Shown here piece after piece: positions 5,596 through 12,970 of a DNA stretch of 19,078 nucleotides (positions within the stretch are counted from its first letter, which is position 1; each line of letters begins with the position of its first letter). The translations under genes and the position numbers were made by a program. The notes below the pieces were generated by a model, which saw only the letters and a program-made list of their open reading frames with translations, was not told the origin of the DNA and searched no databases. The stretch comes from CAYGWP01 sp964353455 (lineage in GTDB: Bacteria > Planctomycetota > Phycisphaerae > FEN-1346). The stretch lies in NCBI GenBank assembly GCA_964353455.1, contig CAYGWP010000272.1:1-19078 (forward strand). The letters are read 5' to 3'.

Positions 5596-8160
5596 ATGAA
5601 TAGGATTGTGGCGCCGATTGCGTTGCTTGTCTGCGTGCTCCTGGCGCCTCCAGCCCCCGCGGCCGCGCCCGATGATTCCGCGGCATGGTCCATATATATT
5701 GCCAACGACAACTGTCCCGATTACACCTGGGGCCTGACGGAAGCCGAGACCCGCCAGGCCTTCGCCGACATCGTCCGTGGGCACCTCGATGAGATGAACC
5801 GCACCGACTCCGCGCCGCCCGAAAACCAGGACCGATACAACATGGCGGTCACGCAGGAGGCCCTCTGCTTCGTCGAGAAGTACCCCGACCGCAAGGACGA
5901 ACTCGTGCGCCGCATCAAGGAAGGCCGCATCTTCGTAAGCCCATATCTATGCAACTCGCTGTGGGGCCTCGCGAGTTTTGAGCAGACCGTCCGCACGCTT
6001 TACCCCGCCCGGCGGCTGGAACGCGAGTGGGGAATCCCCAGAATCGAATGGGCCGAGCACATCGAGGAGCCGTGCCTCCCGTGGGGCACCGCCACCATCC
6101 TCGCGGGCTGCGGCATACGGTGGCTCTCCAGCCCGTTCTACAACTACGATTCCACGTTCCGCGGCCTGAAGACCCCGCCGCTCTTTACTTACGAGGGGCC
6201 CGACGGGTCGAAGATCAGGGTCGTCATGGACCCGTGGGCATGCAACCGCTCAAGTTACACCCAGGGCGCGGCCATCCTGCGTAAGCCGGAATCGGTGCTG
6301 GCGGAGTGGCTGCCGCACTACAGGTCGCTCGGGGCCGCGTATCCGCTACGGGCCGTCCTGGCCAGCGGCACGCATGGAGATATCAACCCCGGCTCGGGCA
6401 ACCACGCCCGCGGTTTCGCCGAGGGCATCGCCAGGTACAACGCCGCCCCGGGGCCGCACCCGAAACTCATCAACGCAACTCTACCCATGTTCTGCCGCGC
6501 GGTCGATGAGGCCGAGGCCCGCCAGCCGTTCCTGCCGACCGTGCGCGGCGACTTCGGACACTCGTGGGACTCCTGGCCCGTCAGCCTCGCCAAGTACGCC
6601 GCTCGTCTGCGCGAAGGCGAGCGGCAGTTCCTCGCCGCCGAGGCCCTGCTGGCCGTCGTCGGCCGCACCCGGCCCGAACTCTTCAAGGAGACCGAGGCCG
6701 ACCGCCGCCGCGCAGAGTGGTGCCTGTGCATGCTCTCGGACCACGCCTGGAACGGCACCGACGAGCGCAACCAGCGCCACAACGCCGATCTCCGCAAGCG
6801 ATGGAGCGAGGAACTCCTTCGCCTGGCGGCGGACCTTCGGGCAAGAACTTGGAGGCACGCAGGACGGCCTGACACCGGGTCCATCACCGTGTTCAACCCA
6901 TCTGGCCGGCCGCGCGGCGGACTGGTGCGTCCCGAGGGGCTGCCCGATGATCGACTATATGAGGTATCATACGAGGGCCGGAACCTGCCGGCTCAGTTGC
7001 AGCCACCGGGCCAAGGTGGCACGCTGTTTGTGTCGCCCGAGATTCCGCCATATGGTTTCAGCACGCTGCAATACCGTCTTAGCAGTTCAGGTGCCCGTAC
7101 GAGCCCCAAGTTGCCGTACTCGGATACTGCCCTGGAGAGTCCGTTCTATCGGTTATCGCTGAATGAAGAGACCCGAAGTATCAGGAGTCTCTTGCACAAG
7201 TCCAGCGGCCAGGAACTCCTGGTCCCCGGTAAGGCGGCCTCCCTTTGCCGCGTCGTTCACCCCGGGATTGGAGAATCCGACGGCAGACTTTTCCTTGGAT
7301 GCCTTGACGACGCCGGCCCTGTGCGATCGCGTCTGTTCCTGGGACGGCCCACCCGCGTCCACGGCACAAGTAGGGAAATGGGTTTCATGGTCTTCCCCTA
7401 CGTTTACGCAGACATCGACCGTATGGACTTCGACGTGCTTGTCTCGAAGGCCCCGTCGCCGTTGGCGGAGTGGTTGGGCGTGGTGTTTCCGGTCATGCGC
7501 GAAGGCGCCGTGCTGCGGGTCGAGACGCCGGGCGGCGTCATCCGGCCCAAGCCGCAACCCGAGGGCGACCTTCTGCCCGGCGCCGATGCGAAGCGGGTCG
7601 TCGTTCAGGGGTTCGTCGATGTGTCCATGCCCGACGGCCCCGGAGTCACCATCGTGCCCCTCGATGCGTTCCTCCTGCGACTGGACCTGGACCCCATCAC
7701 GTTCGAGGTCCTGGGCAACGACCAGAACCACAAAGAAGTCGTGAGAGACCAGAACGGTGTCGAGGAGTTCCGCTTCCGCTTCGCGCTTCGTGCCCACGCG
7801 GGGCCGTACAACCAGGCCGAGGCGGTTGCCTTCAGCCGCGACGTGACGATGCCGCTGATCGCAATTCCGGGCGCGGCGCCTGCGCAGGTCCTCGGGGCAT
7901 CGCCCGTCGAGGTCGATCCGTCGCGGGCCATCGCCACGGCCTTCAAGCCCGCCGACGATCTGCGCGAAGGCGGATCCATCCTGCGACTGTGGGAGACCGC
8001 CGGCAAGGACGGGCCTCTCGCCATCAGGATTCCCGGCTACGGGCGCGCCATCCTCACGGACCTCGTGGAGCGAGACATCAAGGAACTGCCCATCGCGGAC
8101 GGCGTCGTCGCGGTCCCCATCCGCCCGCATGGCTTCGCGGCCGTGCGGCTGATTCCTTAG
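5596..8160 (+). CDS. Secreted GH38-like (alpha-mannosidase superfamily) protein with altered metal site
   Basis: This 854-residue protein has a signal peptide (residues 1 to about 24, ending APAAA). The N-terminal domain follows the GH38 pattern: strand 1 (WSIYIANDNCPDYTW, 31-45), then YNMAVTQEALCFVEKYP, EGRIFVSPYLCNSLWGL and SFEQTVRTLYPARR. Next comes the segment around the usual catalytic Asp (IEWAEHIEEPCLPWG, about 150-164). A helical part and a large beta-rich C-terminal half (FNPSGRPRGGLV, about 430 onward) follow, as in GH38 mannosidases. In classical GH38 enzymes the first strand carries HxD, which binds zinc; here it is C40-P-D42. The usual nucleophile Asp appears to be Glu157 or Glu158. 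It may be a divergent enzyme or a non-catalytic homologue. The ribosome binding site is weak, and translation may be coupled to the DUF433 gene 10 bases upstream. Confidence 0.75.
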   Translation: MNRIVAPIALLVCVLLAPPAPAAAPDDSAAWSIYIANDNCPDYTWGLTEAETRQAFADIVRGHLDEMNRTDSAPPENQDRYNMAVTQEALCFVEKYPDRKDELVRRIKEGRIFVSPYLCNSLWGLASFEQTVRTLYPARRLEREWGIPRIEWAEHIEEPCLPWGTATILAGCGIRWLSSPFYNYDSTFRGLKTPPLFTYEGPDGSKIRVVMDPWACNRSSYTQGAAILRKPESVLAEWLPHYRSLGAAYPLRAVLASGTHGDINPGSGNHARGFAEGIARYNAAPGPHPKLINATLPMFCRAVDEAEARQPFLPTVRGDFGHSWDSWPVSLAKYAARLREGERQFLAAEALLAVVGRTRPELFKETEADRRRAEWCLCMLSDHAWNGTDERNQRHNADLRKRWSEELLRLAADLRARTWRHAGRPDTGSITVFNPSGRPRGGLVRPEGLPDDRLYEVSYEGRNLPAQLQPPGQGGTLFVSPEIPPYGFSTLQYRLSSSGARTSPKLPYSDTALESPFYRLSLNEETRSIRSLLHKSSGQELLVPGKAASLCRVVHPGIGESDGRLFLGCLDDAGPVRSRLFLGRPTRVHGTSREMGFMVFPYVYADIDRMDFDVLVSKAPSPLAEWLGVVFPVMREGAVLRVETPGGVIRPKPQPEGDLLPGADAKRVVVQGFVDVSMPDGPGVTIVPLDAFLLRLDLDPITFEVLGNDQNHKEVVRDQNGVEEFRFRFALRAHAGPYNQAEAVAFSRDVTMPLIAIPGAAPAQVLGASPVEVDPSRAIATAFKPADDLREGGSILRLWETAGKDGPLAIRIPGYGRAILTDLVERDIKELPIADGVVAVPIRPHGFAAVRLIP

Positions 8161-8267
8161 CGGGCATGTTTTTGTTCGACCCGTCCGCCTTCCGACGTTA
8201 GGCTACTCCAACTCTTGTCGCGCGGCCCGTACGGATCGTATGTGCTCAGCGTGTGCTGTGCCGTTAA

Positions 8268-8364
8268 CCCTCTCCCCTCGCGGGAGAGGGTGGCCGAAGG
8301 CCGGGTGAGGGGTTGCCGCGTATGGCCCCCTCACCCCCAACCCCTCTCCCGCGAGGGGAGAGGG
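8268..8364. repeat. Long inverted repeat of the CCCTCTCCC / GGGTGAGGGG type
   Basis: Bases 8268-8290 and 8342-8364 are exact reverse complements (23 bases). Each arm is itself a CCCTCTCCC...GGGAGAGGG hairpin. A second inner pair, GGGTGAGGGG (8303-8312) with CCCCTCACCC (8327-8336), extends the structure. Such elements are widespread intergenic repeats in GC-rich bacteria. It occupies most of the 270-base gap before the GH116 gene; a related element is at 13971-14104. Nothing else was recognised in 8161-8430. Confidence 0.85.
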
Positions 8365-8430
8365 GGTGAACGGCGCTACGCTAGATACATACTACGGGCC
8401 GCGCGAAGATCAACGTGAAAGGAACGTCGC

Positions 8431-11073
8431 ATGGCTACGCTGGCCGGCAGCATGGCTCACACGAGCGGCATCCCGCTGGGCGGGATCGGGACGGGCTCGG
8501 TTGAAATCCAGCCGGATGGATATTTCCATGAATGGCAGATCTTTAACCTCGGCCGCTGGGCGCCCAAGCAGCCCCAGTGCTGCCGCGGGGCGGGCATCGA
8601 CCTGCCGCCGGGGGCCCTGGCGTTTCACATCCGCACCCGCAAGGGCCAGGCCGCGCCAATCATGCGGCGACTGGGCACCCGCTCGGACCAGCACAACCTG
8701 TATTCGCTGCCGTGGCTGAAGAGCGTCCGCCGCATCGAGTTCACCGGCCGCTACCCGGTCGCGGGCCTCCGGTACATCGACGACGACCTGCCGGTGGCCG
8801 TCTCGGCCGAGATGTTCTCGCCGTTCATCCCGCACGATTCGCGGACCAGCGGCACGCCGGGCTTCTACGCCGTCTTCCGCATCCGCAACACGAGCGATGA
8901 GCCGGTCGAGGCGAGCGTCCTGGGGGTCCTCAAGAACCCGCTGGCGTGGGGCGCGGCAGACCGGCGGCTCGCGAACTCCATCGTGCGCGGAGGCGGCGCT
9001 ACGCACCTCGTGATGCGCACCAGCGCGCACCTCGGGTGCGATGCCACGGCGGGCAGCCTCGCCTTTTCAGTTGCGGGCGGCGATGCGAGTTGGATCGCCG
9101 GCGAGTTCGCCGACTTCATGGCCGGACGACATCTATCTGACGGCATATATGGGCATTTCCACGAGTGTTTCCTGCACGAGTTCCGCTCGGCCGGCCGCCT
9201 GCCCAGCCTCTCGGGAAGCCGCTCGCCGCTGGCCCTCGTGCCGGCGGCGCCCGAGGAAATCGACGCCCTGCCGCCGGCGGAGAAGAAGCGCCTCGCGCGG
9301 TCCGTCTGCCGCTGGCCCTTCGCGCGGACCCTCTACGACCGCGTGGCCGAGGCGGAAATAAAGTCGCTCTCGACCGATGCGGGCCTGGCCATGTTCCTCA
9401 AGGCCGTCCGCGCGCGGCTCGACCGCTACAGCGAACCCGACCGCCGCGGCCAGACGTGGGGGGATGGGGCGCTGGCCTCCACGCTCCTCCTGGCGCCGCA
9501 GGAAGAACGGGAGATCTCCTTCGCGCTCGCCTGGCACTTCCCGAACCACTACAGCGAGCGCGGGCCGCGGCTGGGTCACATGTACGAAAACTGGTTCGAT
9601 GACGCCGAGGACGTGAGCCGGTTCCTCGCGGCCAACCGCGACATCCACCGGGCCCGCACCGTCGCCTTCGCGGAAACGCTTTTCGATACGTCGCTCGACC
9701 CGGTGCTGGCCGATGCGTGGGCCGGGCAACTCACGACCCTCCCCAAGTGCACGTGGTGGACGAAGGCCGGCGACTTCGCCGTATGGGAGGGCCTCGGCTG
9801 CTGCGGGTTCCACACCACCGACATCACGTACCAGGGTTCGTTCGGCATCCTGGCGCTGTTTCCGGACCTCCAGGCGCGGCAGATGGAGATGGGCGCGAGG
9901 TTCCAGCGTGCCGACGGGCGTGTGCACCACTTCTTCACGCCCGACCTTTCGGCGGTCGATAACGGTTTCGGCCGCGTCGATATGAACCAGCAGTTCGTGC
10001 TGCTGGCGGTGCGCGATTACCTCTGGACGGGCGACCGCCCGTACCTCGCGCGGCTCTGGCCGCACATCGTCCGCGCGATGGAGAGCACGGCCGCGCTCGA
10101 CGCCGACGGCGACGGCCTCCCCGACCACGACACCCGCTGGAACACGTACGATGCCTGGCACTTCTACGGAACGCCGTCGTACATCGCGAGCCTGTGGCTG
10201 TCGGCCCTGCTGGCGGCGGCCCGCGCGGCTGAAGACCTGGGCAAACGCGCCCAGGCGGCCCGGTGGCGGGCGGTCCTCCGCAAGGGCACGGCATCCTTCG
10301 AGAAGAAATTATGGAATGGAGAATACTACAGCCTTTGGGTCGATGGCAAGGCGCGGGATGAGTGCTGCATGACCGACCAGATCGACGGCGAGTGGTTCAC
10401 GCAACTCATCGGCCTCGGCCACTGCCTGCCGCGCGAGCGGGTCCTCGCGGCCCTCAGGGCCGTCATGCGCTATAACTACAGCCCGGAAGACGGCCTCGTG
10501 AACGCCACGTATCCGCCCAAGCGGCCCAAGCGGCTCTCGACGCACCAGAACCTCCAGGCCACCGCCCCGTGGACGGGAATCGAGTACGCCATCGCATCAA
10601 TGATGTTTGATTTCGGAATGGCCGGCGAAGGCTGGGCCGTCGTCCGCAACATCCACGAGCGCTACGACCGCGCCGGCCGGTTCTGGAACCACGTGGAGTG
10701 CGGCGACCACTACTACCGCGCAATGTCGTCATGGGCCGTCCTCCTGGGGGCCACCGGCTTTAAGATCGACGTGCCGCGCGCAAGAGTCACGTTCGCGCCG
10801 GCCGTCCGGAGCGATGAGGTCCGCGCCCCGTGGGTCTCTTCGAGCGGCTGGGGCCGGTTCGTCCAAGCGGCGGACGGGTTCGGACTGTTCTGCCAGGCCG
10901 GGGAACTCTCATTCAAGGAGTTGCACCTCGGCATCGCCGTCGGCCGGCGCGCTGGGGTCGTGTTGAGCGGCAAGCGCCTGGCGGCGACCGTCTCGCGCGA
11001 CGGCAACCACACCATCGTCCGCTTCAAGAAACCCGTAACCTTGCGCGAAGGCGACACGCTGACGGTTGGATAA
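8431..11073 (+). CDS. GH116 family beta-glucosidase / non-lysosomal glucosylceramidase-like
   Basis: This 880-residue protein lacks a signal peptide and is probably cytoplasmic. It opens with the family hallmark GIPLGGIGTGSVEIQPDG (residues 14-31), then a beta-rich N-terminal domain to about 400. An (alpha/alpha)6 catalytic domain follows. By comparison with human GBA2 and bacterial TxGH116, Glu453 in VWEGLGCCGFHTTD is the likely nucleophile and Asp649 in CMTDQIDGEWF the likely acid/base. The substrate segment DADGDGLPDHDTRWNTYDAW is also typical. The family hydrolyses beta-glucosides, and in animals glucosylceramide; the substrate here is unknown. The ATG at 8431 has AAAGGAA upstream. The stop codon is 12 bases from a possible start of the ECF sigma gene, so the two are likely co-transcribed. 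Confidence 0.9.
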   Translation: MATLAGSMAHTSGIPLGGIGTGSVEIQPDGYFHEWQIFNLGRWAPKQPQCCRGAGIDLPPGALAFHIRTRKGQAAPIMRRLGTRSDQHNLYSLPWLKSVRRIEFTGRYPVAGLRYIDDDLPVAVSAEMFSPFIPHDSRTSGTPGFYAVFRIRNTSDEPVEASVLGVLKNPLAWGAADRRLANSIVRGGGATHLVMRTSAHLGCDATAGSLAFSVAGGDASWIAGEFADFMAGRHLSDGIYGHFHECFLHEFRSAGRLPSLSGSRSPLALVPAAPEEIDALPPAEKKRLARSVCRWPFARTLYDRVAEAEIKSLSTDAGLAMFLKAVRARLDRYSEPDRRGQTWGDGALASTLLLAPQEEREISFALAWHFPNHYSERGPRLGHMYENWFDDAEDVSRFLAANRDIHRARTVAFAETLFDTSLDPVLADAWAGQLTTLPKCTWWTKAGDFAVWEGLGCCGFHTTDITYQGSFGILALFPDLQARQMEMGARFQRADGRVHHFFTPDLSAVDNGFGRVDMNQQFVLLAVRDYLWTGDRPYLARLWPHIVRAMESTAALDADGDGLPDHDTRWNTYDAWHFYGTPSYIASLWLSALLAAARAAEDLGKRAQAARWRAVLRKGTASFEKKLWNGEYYSLWVDGKARDECCMTDQIDGEWFTQLIGLGHCLPRERVLAALRAVMRYNYSPEDGLVNATYPPKRPKRLSTHQNLQATAPWTGIEYAIASMMFDFGMAGEGWAVVRNIHERYDRAGRFWNHVECGDHYYRAMSSWAVLLGATGFKIDVPRARVTFAPAVRSDEVRAPWVSSSGWGRFVQAADGFGLFCQAGELSFKELHLGIAVGRRAGVVLSGKRLAATVSRDGNHTIVRFKKPVTLREGDTLTVG

Positions 11074-11109
11074 GGGGACCGTCCGATTACGTTCGACCTG
11101 CGCGGCATC

Positions 11110-11619
11110 TTGAGCGGCGACAAGCGGGCGTGGGATGCCTTCGTGAGCCGCTTCGCGCCCGTCATCTACGCCGCCGTGGCGCGGACGGTCGGCGACCGCC
11201 TGCCGCAGCCCGGGGCGAGCGGCGTCGAAGACGTCGTCCAGAACGTCTTCGTGCGGCTCCTGGCGAACGATTGCCGGCTGCTGCGGGCGTTCGACCCGGC
11301 GCGGGCATCGCTCGCAACGTACCTGACGATCATCGCGCGGTCTGCGGCCCTCGACCACCTGCGGAAGCGCCGGCCGGAGACGGCGCCGCTCGAAGGCGAG
11401 GAACCCGCCGCGCCCGCCGCGGAAGACGCCGGCCCGCCCGCCGTCGAGATTCCCGCCGGACTCCTCACGGAGCGGCAGCGGCTCGTCCTCCACATGCTCT
11501 TCGACAGGCAGATGTCGGTTGAAGAGGTCTCGCGCATCCTGGGCATCGACGCCCAGACCGTGCGGAGCACCCGGCATAAGGCCCTCGCGCGGCTACGCGA
11601 ACACTTCGACACAGGGTAA
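11110..11619 (+). CDS. ECF-family RNA polymerase sigma factor, second copy
   Basis: The protein has 169 residues from the TTG at 11110, or 177 if an ATT at 11086 is used. Region 2 spans about residues 6-88 (DKRAWDAFVSRFAPVIYAAV, then VEDVVQNVFVRLL and ARASLATYLTIIARSAALDHLRKR). Region 4 spans about 118-166 (LTERQRLVLHMLFDRQMSVEEVSRILGIDAQTVRSTRHKALARLR). The TTG start has no good ribosome site. AGGGG at 11073-11077 is ideally placed for the ATT, and the extra residues (TFDLRGIL) look like part of the first helix. The gene follows the GH116 stop directly and precedes a zinc-type anti-sigma gene. The two sigma factors in this window differ clearly in sequence. Confidence 0.92.
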   Translation: MSGDKRAWDAFVSRFAPVIYAAVARTVGDRLPQPGASGVEDVVQNVFVRLLANDCRLLRAFDPARASLATYLTIIARSAALDHLRKRRPETAPLEGEEPAAPAAEDAGPPAVEIPAGLLTERQRLVLHMLFDRQMSVEEVSRILGIDAQTVRSTRHKALARLREHFDTG

Positions 11620-11684
11620 GAATTCCTCCAACCAGCGGGGATGTTTCTGACCCGGGTTACGTACAACAAGATGAAAGGCAAATC

Positions 11685-12188
11685 ATGGCCAGTGCGGAAC
11701 AATTCGACCCGGCGGAGCGGCGGCTGTGGAGCCACGTTAAGCGCACCGCCGCCGGCCCATGTCCGGACACCATCCTCCTTGCGGCCTACGTTGACGGTTT
11801 GGCTTCCGAGGCCGAAACCAGCGCGGTCGAGGCCCATCTTGCGGCGTGCCCGCGGTGCCTGGAGACTATCGCGGAGACGCAGCGTCTCTCGGCCGCGCCG
11901 CCGGTGATCGCCCCGGCGGGCGTGGCGGCCCGCGCGAAGGCCCTCGTGCCGCCGGCCGCGCAGGCCCGGTCCGTCCGCTGGTTCCGTTACGGCCGGTGGG
12001 CGGCAGCGGCGGCGGCAGTTGCGGCGGTCGCGTACCTGGGCTTCGTCTCCGGAGATGCCGCAGGGCGCCGGGGCATCGACCTGACGGAGGTCCTCGTGCA
12101 GGAGGCGACGTTCGGGCTCGCCGATCCCTGGGGCGAGGCGGAAATGGGCGACGAACTGGCGCAGGCCCTGGCGGAGGACCGGCCATGA
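11685..12188 (+). CDS. Membrane anti-sigma factor with zinc-finger (ZAS) motif
   Basis: This is a 167-residue protein starting at ATG 11685, with AAAGG upstream. The N-terminal cytoplasmic domain contains the zinc anti-sigma motif H51-LAA-C55-PR-C58, preceded by the helix PDTILLAAYVDGLASEAE seen in this family. One TM helix lies at about residues 105-121. The periplasmic tail is short (about 45 residues) and acidic at its end. It would hold the sigma factor encoded just upstream in an inactive complex at the membrane. Its stop codon overlaps the start of the sensor gene (ATGA at 12185-12188), which indicates translational coupling and a functional link to that protein. Confidence 0.88.
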   Translation: MASAEQFDPAERRLWSHVKRTAAGPCPDTILLAAYVDGLASEAETSAVEAHLAACPRCLETIAETQRLSAAPPVIAPAGVAARAKALVPPAAQARSVRWFRYGRWAAAAAAVAAVAYLGFVSGDAAGRRGIDLTEVLVQEATFGLADPWGEAEMGDELAQALAEDRP

Positions 12189-12862
12189 CACGGAAACTCC
12201 CCTGGATGCTCCTTACGCTGTCGCTGGTGTTCAACTTCTTTTTCGCGGGCGGGTTCTTCGAGGCCCGCTCGACTGGCGACCAAGTCCAGGCCGACGAGGG
12301 CACGAAGGTCGTGGCCGAGCGCCTGGGCCTCTCCGACGAGCAGCGCCGGACGTACCTGCAACTCCGCGACGACATGGCGGCCAAAGCCCGCCAGGCCCGC
12401 GAATCCATCTTTGCCGCGCGCCAGGAACTCTGGGGCGCAGTGTCCGGCGACTCGGCCGACCCGCGGCGGGCACGCGACCTGATTGAGTTCGAGGCCGAGC
12501 AGACCCAGCAACTCAGGCTCCAGATGGCCGAGCACCTCGGCTCCTTCATGCGGATACTGAATCCGCAGCAGCGCCGCACGCTGATGGAGGCCATCCAGCG
12601 GCGAGAGGCCACGCATCCCTTCGCCGGGCAGGCATTCCAGAGGTTCGACACAAACCGCGACGGGAAACTGGACGACCAGGAGCGAGCCGCCGTCCGCGAA
12701 CGCCTCGGCTCGCGGCTGCCGGAAATCCAGCGCATGCGCCAGCGGATGCTCGACCGCTTCGACACCGACGGCGACGGCAAACTCAGCCCCGAAGAACGCC
12801 AGGAAGCCCTCAAGGCGATGGAGAACTGGAAGGCCAACGGCCACGCGCCCGCTCGACCATAA
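12185..12862 (+). CDS. Membrane-anchored periplasmic sensor: CnrX/CpxP-like domain fused to two EF-hands
   Basis: The protein has 225 residues. An N-terminal hydrophobic segment (about 6-25, WMLLTLSLVFNFFFAGGFF) is probably an uncleaved anchor. Residues 40-140 are a helical hairpin domain of the heavy-metal-sensor/CpxP type, with the paired motifs LGLSDEQRRTYLQL (47-60) and LNPQQRRTLMEAI (125-137). Two canonical EF-hand loops follow: D155-E166 (DTNRDGKLDDQE) and D193-E204 (DTDGDGKLSPEE). Members of the sensor family bind transition metals in CnrX; calcium is the usual ligand of EF-hands. The start overlaps the stop of the anti-sigma gene (ATGA). The order sigma, anti-sigma, sensor matches the parts of CnrH/CnrY/CnrX. 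The fusion with EF-hands is unusual to my knowledge. Confidence 0.85.
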   Translation: MTRKLPWMLLTLSLVFNFFFAGGFFEARSTGDQVQADEGTKVVAERLGLSDEQRRTYLQLRDDMAAKARQARESIFAARQELWGAVSGDSADPRRARDLIEFEAEQTQQLRLQMAEHLGSFMRILNPQQRRTLMEAIQRREATHPFAGQAFQRFDTNRDGKLDDQERAAVRERLGSRLPEIQRMRQRMLDRFDTDGDGKLSPEERQEALKAMENWKANGHAPARP

Positions 12863-12865
12863 AAC

Positions 12866-12901
12866 CGCATCATCCCCGGTGCGGTGGGCGGGGATAATGC
12901 G
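12866..12901. promoter_or_regulatory. Inverted repeat between the sensor and EF-hand genes
   Basis: CGCATCATCCCC (12866-12877) and GGGGATAATGCG (12890-12901) pair at 11 of 12 positions across a 12-base loop. It starts 3 bases after the sensor stop codon. The right arm includes GATAAT, which resembles a -10 box, but there is no matching -35. It could be an operator, a weak terminator without a T-run, or a transcript-processing site. Confidence 0.45.
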
Positions 12902-12970
12902 TGCTGCACGTGACGCCGGCACGAGGCCGCCGCCACACGCGAACAACTACGGACTCGCAAGGAGAAGGCC

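Noticed and set aside
7153..8130. Minus-strand open frame of 325 codons opposite the GH38-like gene
   Set aside because: It is a complement-strand shadow with no recognisable fold, signal or ribosome site.
5355..8160. Toxin-antitoxin pair formed by DUF433 and the following gene
   Set aside because: The following gene encodes an 854-residue secreted GH38-like protein, not a small nuclease toxin.
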